Assembly (NCBI GenBank): GCA_048013815.1
Contig: CM106585.1
Coordinates: 11,346,001-11,410,000 of the forward strand
From: Setoptus koraiensis
Taxonomy: Eukaryota > Arthropoda
Direction: 5' to 3'
DNA length: 64,000 nt
Made by a program: the position numbers and the translations under genes. The notes beneath the pieces are model-generated. The model was not told where the DNA came from, ran no database searches, and worked only from the letters and a program-made list of their open reading frames with translations. Below, one piece after another: positions 56,855-64,000 of the stretch; the stretch's first letter is position 1; each line of letters begins with the position of its first letter.

Positions 56855-59353
56855 ATGCCCGTCATTAAAGTAAAAAGAGAAGTTTTGTTCGACCTGCTCG
56901 GGAAGCGATATACGGACGAAGAATTTAGCTCACTATGCTTCAGATTTGGTCTGGAACTCGAGGAAATCACCTCTGAGAAAAAGATAGCCGCTAAAGAGAG
57001 AGGCTTAAAAATATCGGACCTAGCATCCGACGAAATTATTTATAAAATAGATGTTCCAACCAGTCGAAATGATTTTCTATCCTTGGAAGGAATTGCACAA
57101 GCGATTAAGATGTTCGAAGGACTTCAACCACCACCTAATTATGTGACCAACAGATCCCGTGTAGAATTTCATGTTGACGCCCATGCTCTATCTGTTAGAC
57201 CAATACTTGTTGGAGCCGTTGTACGAGATTTAAAACTCACCCAAGATGTTTACGACAGCTTTATTGATCTTCAAGACAAGATACACCAAAATCTAGGACG
57301 AAAACGTTCTCTAGTGTCAATTGGCACACATGATTTAGATAAAGTTCAAGGTCCATTCTATTATACTGCTTGTCCTCCGAATGAGTTAAAATTCGTGCCT
57401 CTGAATCACACTGAGGAATTCACGGGACTAGAGCTGATGGATTTATACGCCGATAGCCACTTGAAACAATATTTGCCATTAATAAAAGATAAGCCGAGAT
57501 ATCCACTGATCTACGATAAAAACAAGGTCGTTCTTTCGATGCCGCCCATCATCAACGGGGACACCTCCAAAATTACTCTAGATACCAGAAACGTACTCAT
57601 CGAGATCACAGCAACCAACTTGTGGAGGGCTACCATAGCTCTTGACACCATAGTAACAATGTTGGTGAGTTCCGCAGCGGCACAGAACAAGTATCAGGCT
57701 GAATCTGTCACCATATACACTGGCTCCGAGGAAAGAGTCACTCCCAATCTAGACTACTACAAAGCAACTGTCGATAGGGATTATTTCAATAAGAGCATGG
57801 GTGCCGATTTGAGCGGCAAAGAGATTTCCGAACTCCTTCTGAGAATGGGTTACAAGGCTAAATCTGAACGAGACAGCATATTGATTGAAGTTCCACCTAC
57901 GAGACACGATGTCATCGATAAACAAGATGTTATGTCTGATGCGACTACCGCCTATGGGCTCGATAATATACGCGGAACTGTTACAAAATCTTGGATCATA
58001 CCAACACAGAAAAGATTGAATAAGTTGGTCGACGCACTTCGCCTGGAAATTTTAGCCTCTGGCTACACTCAAGTCCAAAATTCAAACAAATGCTCCAAAG
58101 AACTAATCTCAGCAACAATAAGAGACGGGGATGAGGTCGATAAAGCAGTCATTCTTGAGGATACACGCCAAGTAGCTCGAACAAGTCTCATACCTGGTAT
58201 TCTTCAGAACATTCAATTAAAACCACCTGTATGCTTACCTGTGAAATTATTCGAGATTGGTGATGTATATCTCAAGGCTGCTGATGATTCCAAAGCGAAA
58301 CACGAAGTTCGTCTTGCGGCCGCTTTCTTCAATGACAAAGGATCAGGACTTGAAGTAGTCCACGGATTGCTCGACAGAATCATGAAACTTTTGGGGATAC
58401 CCCACACTCACGGTACTGACGTTGGTTATTATTTGAAGCCTACTGATAGGGCATTCTTTCTCCCTGGGAGATGCGCATCAATCATCTGCAGAGGTAAATC
58501 AATAGGCTACATGGGTACTGTTCACCCTGAAGTCGTCATCAATCTCCAATTAAAATCTGTGTGTTCAGCATTTGAAATTCGATTAGAAGAAGCTTTAAAC
58601 AATATAGATAGAATAGAAGAAATTATCAATAGAGGGGACATTCTAGAGTTCGGTTCTACCGCTTTTGCTGTTGATAATGAAGCCGAATCAACGGAGAGGG
58701 GAATTGAAGATCCATTCAATAAACTTACTGGCAGCCTTCGTGAGGAGATGAGACAGTGCGGCTACACTGGAGCTTACACTTTCACATTATGCTCGGAAAA
58801 CCAGATTTCAACCATGATACAAGACGAGAATGGGCTCAATGATGCAATCATAGTTCAAAATCCAAAGTCGTCAGATTGTCAAGTAGCTCGAACATGTCTC
58901 ATAACTGGTTTGCTCTTAACTATCCAATCGAACTCACATGTAGCCCAACCTATAAAAATATACGAGGTTGATGATGTAATTTTGAGGGATGATCGATATG
59001 ACGTCAGAGCGAGAAACGAGCGTCGCGTAGCTGCTGTCATTTATGGTAGAATTGCCGTCGAACTTGAGCATATCAAAGGATTGTTGCAAAGAATCATGCA
59101 ATTCTTGTCGATACCTCACACTGACAACGCCGACAACGAAGGTTATTATTTGGTGTCCAGTGATAATGGATTATATCTCACTGGAAGTTGCGCATCCATT
59201 ATGTTTCGAGGTAAAGCCATAGGTTATATAGGTACTATCCACCCCGAAGTCATTGATAACTTCAAACTCAAAATGCCCTGTTCAGGATTTGAATTTCAAT
59301 TAGAAGAAGTTTCCAAGCTTAAGCGACATAGAATCAATAAAAACTCTTTGTGA
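56855..59353 (+). CDS. FARSB: phenylalanyl-tRNA synthetase beta subunit with duplicated C-terminal module
   Basis: Beta subunit of the cytosolic alpha2-beta2 enzyme. Single exon, 832 aa against 589 in human. Residues 1-380 follow the normal order: MPVIKVKREVLFDLLG, DVPTSRNDFLSLEGIAQAI, LGRKRSLVSIGTHDLDKVQG, YPLIYDKN and a B5-like domain ending TAYGLDNI. The catalytic-like module then appears twice, at about 384-590 and 618-826. Copy 1 keeps VKLFEIGDV, GLDRIMKLL-like HGLLDRIM and FFLPGRCAS but has lost the FTLC and NPK blocks. Copy 2 keeps GYTGAYTFTLC, QNPKSSDCQVART and GTIHPEV but reads KIYEVDD and LTGSCAS. The copies are close at DNA level (for example around 58168 and 58878). Each is worn where the other is kept. 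In B5 the usual VED before the alanines reads MSD. Working enzyme, paralogue or both are possible. Confidence 0.9.
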   Translation: MPVIKVKREVLFDLLGKRYTDEEFSSLCFRFGLELEEITSEKKIAAKERGLKISDLASDEIIYKIDVPTSRNDFLSLEGIAQAIKMFEGLQPPPNYVTNRSRVEFHVDAHALSVRPILVGAVVRDLKLTQDVYDSFIDLQDKIHQNLGRKRSLVSIGTHDLDKVQGPFYYTACPPNELKFVPLNHTEEFTGLELMDLYADSHLKQYLPLIKDKPRYPLIYDKNKVVLSMPPIINGDTSKITLDTRNVLIEITATNLWRATIALDTIVTMLVSSAAAQNKYQAESVTIYTGSEERVTPNLDYYKATVDRDYFNKSMGADLSGKEISELLLRMGYKAKSERDSILIEVPPTRHDVIDKQDVMSDATTAYGLDNIRGTVTKSWIIPTQKRLNKLVDALRLEILASGYTQVQNSNKCSKELISATIRDGDEVDKAVILEDTRQVARTSLIPGILQNIQLKPPVCLPVKLFEIGDVYLKAADDSKAKHEVRLAAAFFNDKGSGLEVVHGLLDRIMKLLGIPHTHGTDVGYYLKPTDRAFFLPGRCASIICRGKSIGYMGTVHPEVVINLQLKSVCSAFEIRLEEALNNIDRIEEIINRGDILEFGSTAFAVDNEAESTERGIEDPFNKLTGSLREEMRQCGYTGAYTFTLCSENQISTMIQDENGLNDAIIVQNPKSSDCQVARTCLITGLLLTIQSNSHVAQPIKIYEVDDVILRDDRYDVRARNERRVAAVIYGRIAVELEHIKGLLQRIMQFLSIPHTDNADNEGYYLVSSDNGLYLTGSCASIMFRGKAIGYIGTIHPEVIDNFKLKMPCSGFEFQLEEVSKLKRHRINKNSL

Positions 59354-59552
59354 TTTGTCTATCATCATGTCATGGTTCAAAATTTATACGATTTATTAAT
59401 CAAGTTTACACACATCACTCAATCGCCACAAGATCATCTTTGTCATCGTCCCAATCGAGTTTGCGATGACAGCGTTCAAACCCCAAGCTGTTGTGGCTTG
59501 TAAAAGCAATCCTCTCGACGATGTGTCCTGATATATGTTTTTTGTCCGTAAT

Positions 59553-60042
59553 TCAGTACCCACCGTTCACTTGACCGCCACCACTGCCATAGGAGCCAGA
59601 AACCGGACGTGGACCGCTTCCGTAACCAGATTGTATTGGTCTAGGTTGATGATAACCAGCATTTCCGTAGGTTCCCCCAGTCGGTATCGGTGGTCCATGA
59701 GAGGGGGCGTAACCTCCACTTCCTTGGAATCCAGGCTCATCTATATCGGGTAACAGAGGTGATTCAGAAACTTTAGTTTCACAATCACTAGTAGCACAAA
59801 TATACAGTTTATGTTTTCATACTTACAGCAATCACACCTGCACGCTGGTTGAACGGGACCTACACCACCTCCATGGTAGCTGTTAAAAAATAGAATTTAA
59901 GATTTAGTTGATTTGGTATTCAAGTTGCTATAAGGGAATGAAAACTCTTTCATAATCCTAGTTGTGAGTACCTCTTGTGAGCCTGAACAGCCGCTACCAA
60001 GACCAACAATAGTATGGGTAGGATCAACTTGATTGAAGACAT
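59553..60042 (-). CDS. small Gly/Tyr-rich secreted protein, three exons
   Basis: Exons are 59972-60042, 59827-59879 and 59553-59740; the protein is 103 aa. Exon 1 is almost all signal peptide (MSSIKLILPILLLVLVAAVQA). Exon 2 adds SYHGGGVGP and a CRCDC cluster. Exon 3 is a Gly/Tyr/Pro/Ser-rich tail in irregular GSGGY and SGYGSGPRP units, ending GGY. All junctions are GT-AG and the phases agree (AG|C and T|AT codons). AATAAAT lies just beyond the stop on the minus strand near 59394-59400. A TATA box about 125 bp upstream supports it as a real gene. The composition suggests cuticle, silk-like, salivary or antimicrobial peptides of the Gly-rich kind. No family is recognised. Confidence 0.8.
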
Positions 60043-60166
60043 CTTGTTCTCTTTGCGTATGCTGATTTATTGGAAAAGTTTGAGGATTGTCTATTTTGAT
60101 AGATTTTCTTAAGTTTGGTTCTTTTTCACTACTTTTGTAAACTAATGATAGTTCGTATACTACATC

Positions 60167-60178
60167 CTATTTATATAC
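60167..60178 (-). promoter_or_regulatory. TATA box of the Gly/Tyr-rich protein gene
   Basis: TATATAAATAGG on the minus strand, 125 bp before the ATG. Initiation would fall near 60140. Confidence 0.7.
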
Positions 60179-60272
60179 TTCTGGCCCGCCTGACGCAGCA
60201 TACGACGAAGAATATGGGAAAACTCAAGTTCAAGGTTAACACTTTAATTCGATAGCAAGTTTATTGACGATA

Positions 60273-60298
60273 ATAGCTGCTAACATTTTAGCAGCTAT
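60273..60298. repeat. perfect 11-bp hairpin
   Basis: ATAGCTGCTAA, loop CATT, TTAGCAGCTAT. It lies about 95 bp upstream of the TATA box at 60167-60178, so it may be a paired factor site (CAGCT is an E-box-like half) for that gene. Confidence 0.6.
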
Positions 60299-61130
60299 CC
60301 TCTGGGGATATCGTCGTTGATTACAAATCGGTCGTGATCGAACAATAATTGATTGATTGGACGGTTGAAAGAACACAATGAGTTATCTCTATACAGATTG
60401 TATTTCTTGTTTATGTTATGCGATTCCAAAAACTATAAACAAGTGATTTCGAAAATCGAAAGCAGTTATGTGTCTGATGTAAAGGGGTGGAAAGGAAATT
60501 TCCAAAACTTTAGTATTTCCTTCATGTTGTGTGTTTGATATGAGATGAAAACAACAATGAAGTACCTAAGAAGAATTCCTACTATTTCTTGCACAGGGTT
60601 GCAATACAACACTTCGGAGTTTATAACTCATAACTCAACTCTTGTATGATATGGGCAAGTCATTCGAATTCAATTCTCTACAACAACTCTGACAAGATTG
60701 ATCATGCAAATACTTTATAAAATGCACAGTGATGTAACAAACAACTTTCATTACTCGATAGTCGCCTTTGCTATTTCAAATTGCATCGAGGGGTGAGTGG
60801 GAATGAGAGAGATACAATAATGGCTGGATAATTGATGTGAAATTTGGATTATTGTTTAATTCTAGTTTTACGTGGAACTATACAAGTCATTCTTCTGCCA
60901 CATCATAGTTGAATACTTATAAATTGCTTAGCAACAACAAATTAACAGTTTAGACTGATCACTGCTTTTGAGATAATGATTGCATAATAATAAAGGATTT
61001 TGACACTCGTCCATAGAATCTATTCACATTGTAATCACTTTGGGTTATCCAGATCTGATCGATAGCAAAGGGTAATCTGTCCAACTCAACGATAATGGAG
61101 TATTGGGCTCTCGCTTTGAGCTAGTATTCC
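60299..61130. other. spacer between the Gly/Tyr-rich gene and RCAN 3' end
   Basis: AT-rich and without a convincing exon. A 61-codon frame at 60353-60538 has no features. Confidence 0.5.
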
Positions 61131-62196
61131 CTAGAAAGGGCGCGCAGTCGGGCCTATTCTGGTGACATGTTTCTTTTCGCCAAACTGGTCTGTCTGCATC
61201 CTCAGATCATCACATACTTCTACCACAATTCGTGGCTGAGATTCGGTGGCCTCATGAATCAGATGCGCTTTTCCTGGAAATGAATTGGTTTAAAGAAAAA
61301 GTATTGATTATTAGTATATTGATCCTCTATGAAACAGCAAACTGAGAGTCAAAATTTTACTTATTTTAAACAATAATCTTTTTTTTTTGGGGTGGGGGCA
61401 TGTAGAACTCACCAGGAACTAAGTTTGCTATAGCTGAAATCAATTGAACATCTATACAGGGTGAATTTTCTGTGACTGGTTCCCAGCCGACTGGCGGTGA
61501 AGCAGGAGGCGAGATGAGAAATTGTCTGGTAGGTTTAGGAGGCAGTAGATAATTTGAGGAGCATGAGCCTTGATTGGATTTGATCATTCGAACAGCATAG
61601 CATTTAGATGCTGCACCAACTGCAAAATTATTATAGTTAAGACGAGCCGCCTCGGCCTGCTCGGGTGTGCTGAAATCTATGCGAATTCTTCTGAAACTTC
61701 TCAGATATCTGAATGTTATATTGGGGTCGTAAACATTAAATAAAGATTCAAATTGCTGTTGAAGTTCGCGGTTAATAAACAGCCTACTGTCCACATTTGT
61801 AACAACCAATATATTCGATGATTCTTCTCTTTCAGAAAAATTTTCAATTTGCGAAACATCGTCATCAATATCATCAGTCTTTAAACTACTGCTGTCAGAT
61901 AGTTCCACTTGGGCATTGAAACGACTCTTGATGTAATCCTCACAAGAATCCATAAAACAATCGAATGTATTGCTATCCGAGTGTCTTTCTATATTTATAC
62001 ACGGGCCGACTGTTGTGTCATTAATATTATTGCCAGTGCTTGATTCATCCATACACATATCATGAAGCTGATTTGATATCTCCTCCATGGCTAAGGAATT
62101 AGGAAATATTGCATTTGTCTGTTGCTGTTGGCCAACGGGAAACTGTGTGGTACCATCAGAAGGTGAAGTGTTAGGGGGCGAATGATGGCTAGTCAT
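61131..62196 (-). CDS. RCAN: regulator of calcineurin (RCAN/sarah)
   Basis: Binds and modulates the phosphatase calcineurin. Exons are 61413-62196 and 61131-61273, 139-bp intron, 308 aa. Residues 1-130 are an unstructured, acidic, Gln/Ser-rich extension. An RRM-like fold follows (SNILVVTNVD, RYLRSFRRIRIDFSTPEQAEA, KCYAVRMIK). Then come the family hallmark FLISPPASPPVGWEPV, the calcineurin-binding SP-repeat, and LISAIANLVPG. The frame reads on through GTGAGT into an Ala/Lys tail that is intron. The true second exon begins KAHLIHEATESQPRIVVEVC, as in human RCAN (KYELHAATDTTPSVVVHVC), and ends GPTARPF. The splice point PG|(E/K)K is the conserved one. The start is ATG 62196; upstream in-frame codons lack ATG. 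Confidence 0.95.
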
Positions 62197-62900
62197 TTTC
62201 ACTCACGGCTGGATGTTAAATTAAAATGAATTCATCAATCTAGACTATGAGCATAGCATCAGTTTATTCGGGCTATGAATTGAGTTCCTGATAGCTAGGC
62301 GTCTTAAACTAAATTACACCATATTTTTTGAGAAGAAATGGATTGCCTCAATATCGATGGATGCCTCAAAAGAAATTAAGCATACTCCAATAAAATCGTA
62401 AGTAAGTAAGACTGATGCAATTTCAACAAAAAATGAGGACTGCAGTCGTAATGCATTTGAATTCGCTTGATAGTTGGAACATCAACTAAACTGGCGCCAG
62501 TTTCGAACGTACTTAATCGAATAGAATTAACAGAATGTCTGATGGAATTCTATATTGCAGAGCCTACATCAGTTAACGAACCAGTTTATACCGATAATCA
62601 TTCACCAAGACATCATATACGTTTTCAATCTATTTGAGCACATTCGACAACTTTTATAAGTTTACCGAGACATCGTTAGGTGGTTAGAATAAAATATACG
62701 GTGTACACAATTTGCAGCTCTATATATATCATATTTTCAATATCGATATCCATCTAAATTATACTTTCATGAAAAATAATCGAGAGAAAAGGCTGGCCGT
62801 TTGTAGAGACTCCCAAGGAATCTGTTTTCATTTAATATCGAACTAAGACTTTTAATTATGTTACAAAGAATTTACTTTGAAGATATTATAGATTCAAGCA
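62197..62900. other. spacer with candidate core promoter
   Basis: Between the RCAN start (-) and the small four-exon gene (+). TATATATA at 62721-62728 may be a TATA box for the latter. No exon was seen. Confidence 0.45.
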
Positions 62901-63286
62901 ATGGACATTGGTGCGATATCTCGATCTCACAACTCCATGTAATACGCTTGAATTTCGATTTTGTCTCAAGAAAAGATTGACCAGGATTTGAGCGATTTGC
63001 ATGGCGATGAAACAGTAAGGCCTGTCGTTATCTCCTTCCGTCTATTTGGTACATCTGATATGTTCTTTGCTTGACTGCACCAGGTGCTGGAGTACTATTC
63101 GAAAGTCCCCTTGATTCGGAAATCCATTGCGCAAATGTATTTGGTTCAAATTAGGTAACAAACAGTCTGGTATGGAGAGAGTTTATAAAACTTTGGCCTC
63201 TTTCTTTCCCCATGACCCGTTTACAATATTGCGACATTTCTTCTGATTACAGAATCAATTGTTTAAAAAGTGTTCTAGTTACATAA
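62901..63286 (+). CDS. candidate 52-aa protein split by three short introns
   Basis: Exons are 62901-62910, 62971-63014, 63084-63154 and 63253-63286, with introns of 60, 69 and 98 bp. The joined frame begins MDIEKIDQDLSDLHGDET, continues with a YYSKVPLIRKSIAQMYLV helix and ends LKSVLVT. Each junction is GT-AG, each phase matches, and acceptors have pyrimidine tracts (the last ends TTCTGATTACAG). The peptide is amphipathic, with an acidic front and a basic, partly hydrophobic rear. Size and layout recall small mitochondrial or scaffold subunits, for example TOMM5-like, but I cannot assign it. Exon 1 is the least certain, as its donor (TTG|GTGCGA) is weak. It is convergent with the next gene, with 72 bp between the stops. 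Confidence 0.5.
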
Positions 63287-63358
63287 ACATTCAACATAAA
63301 TATAAATCTATATACAACAGCAACAATAATCAACAATGACAGAAAAATTACAATTCCT

Positions 63359-64000
63359 TCAATGAGCAGTAACATTCAGACTACTACTAGTCGCGGTACT
63401 ATTGACATTATTACCATTTCCATTATTGACAGAAATGTTCGAACTAACAACCATATGGGAAGTAATACCGGGACTAGTACTCCCGATAGAGTCGGAGTTA
63501 GAACTATCACTATCTTCTACAAGCATTATACTATTGAAGGATGAACTTGCAGTGGATATGGCATCCGAATTAATAGTAGCCGATTGAAGCGGGTCAGTAG
63601 TTGTCTTTTGAGAACATTGACTTGATGATGATTCCGTATTCATGTTTAAATCATCAGTCCGAGAAATAGCCTCGGTGGCATTGATAGAGCCGGATATATT
63701 AGATGAAGTATCATCATTTGAAGAGGTAGTGGATATGCTATCGCTCAATGACGACGATGACATGGATGATTCGCCAACAGAATTTGAGCTTGTATCTTGT
63801 TTGTTGACTGTTGTTGATGGTGATGACATCATTTCTTTTAGTCGACATGAACATGGGCGCAACAATTTAGGAAATATAGCTACTTCGTCATTAAGGCCCC
63901 GGAATATTATCCCACAGCAAATTTTTTCTTTCTTCCATAATGCCATGTCAAGAAACGATGTTATCTTGGAACTATCAGAAGATTTTCTTCTTGATCTATT
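63359..64000 (-). CDS. Ser/Thr/Asn-rich protein, C-terminal part, runs off the window
   Basis: The frame is open from the window edge to the stop at 63359, 213 codons. The first 55 visible residues look structured and basic: RSRRKSSDSSKITSFLD, then ALWKKEKICCGIIFRGLN and FPKLLRPCSCRLKEMM. The remaining 150 are low-complexity Ser/Thr/Asn. An internal ATG at 63946 is probably not the start, since the protein-like sequence continues upstream. I do not recognise the family; only the C-terminus is here. Confidence 0.6.
   Translation of the reverse strand, partial: NRSRRKSSDSSKITSFLDMALWKKEKICCGIIFRGLNDEVAIFPKLLRPCSCRLKEMMSSPSTTVNKQDTSSNSVGESSMSSSSLSDSISTTSSNDDTSSNISGSINATEAISRTDDLNMNTESSSSQCSQKTTTDPLQSATINSDAISTASSSFNSIMLVEDSDSSNSDSIGSTSPGITSHMVVSSNISVNNGNGNNVNSTATSSSLNVTAH

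Noticed and set aside
63359-63946. ATG at 63946 as the start of the last gene
   Set aside because: The same frame stays open and basic, protein-like, up to the window edge.
1-64000. CRISPR arrays, bacterial operons, insertion sequences, LTR or other virus-like elements
   Set aside because: No direct-repeat arrays, transposase, integrase, reverse transcriptase or capsid-like frames were seen; the window is ordinary eukaryotic gene territory.

Overview
The window reads as nuclear DNA of a compact-genome arthropod, most likely a chelicerate and probably a mite. The arguments are an integrin beta tail of the arthropod betaPS type, an RXR/USP receptor, arthropod-type cystatin and serpin, AT-rich spacers with CA/TG microsatellites, and GT-AG introns that are mostly only 60-120 bp. 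Species assignment is inference. No transposon, virus-derived element, rRNA, tRNA or CRISPR array was recognised.

Layout. 1-3.1 kb: three-exon cysteine-rich secreted protein (+). 3.7-6.2 kb: integrin beta (-). 6.2-10.9 kb: microsatellite-rich divergent spacer. 10.9-22.4 kb: one uninterrupted 3839-codon UNC80 reading frame (+). 22.9-23.9 kb: mitochondrial glutamate carrier (-). 24.7-25.8 kb: CNRIP1 (-). 27.7-30.0 kb: long serpin (+). 30.4-31.0 kb: J-domain/DPH-zinc-finger chimera (+). 31.2-31.8 kb: cystatin (-). 33.8-34.8 kb: histidine-rich secreted protein (+). 35.2-37.4 kb: TMEM62 (-), head-to-head with 38.0-39.6 kb glycerate kinase (+). 39.8-42.9 kb: laminin beta lacking the LN end (-). 43.4-43.8 kb: FARSB relic. 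44.3-45.8 kb: SH3BP5/parcas (-). 47.7-49.2 kb: truncated PFAS copy (-). 52.2-53.6 kb: RXR (+). 53.8-55.4 kb: EME1 (-). 55.8-56.3 kb: TMEM14 (-), head-to-head with 56.9-59.4 kb FARSB (+). 59.6-60.0 kb: small Gly/Tyr-rich secreted protein (-). 61.1-62.2 kb: RCAN (-). 62.9-63.3 kb: candidate 52-aa four-exon gene (+). 63.4 kb to the edge: 3' end of a Ser/Thr-rich protein gene (-).

Many genes are intronless or keep one intron near the 3' end. Simple reading-frame translation therefore loses short terminal exons. I recovered these by hand for integrin beta (both NPx[Y/F] motifs), CNRIP1, cystatin (Pro-Trp loop), RCAN, TMEM62, TMEM14, laminin beta and the first gene, and found a whole three-exon gene at 59.6-60.0 kb.

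There is no operon-like or single-pathway cluster. Themes are cell-matrix adhesion (integrin beta, laminin beta), signalling (UNC80 for the NALCN channel, CNRIP1, RCAN, RXR), translation factors and housekeeping (FARSB, DPH-like chimera, PFAS relic) and mitochondrial or membrane proteins. The most unusual items are a FARSB with its C-terminal catalytic-like module duplicated in tandem, a DNAJC9-type J domain joined to a DPH4-type zinc finger, a laminin beta chain without its LN end, and an RXR whose AF-2 helix and ligand-anchoring arginine are changed.
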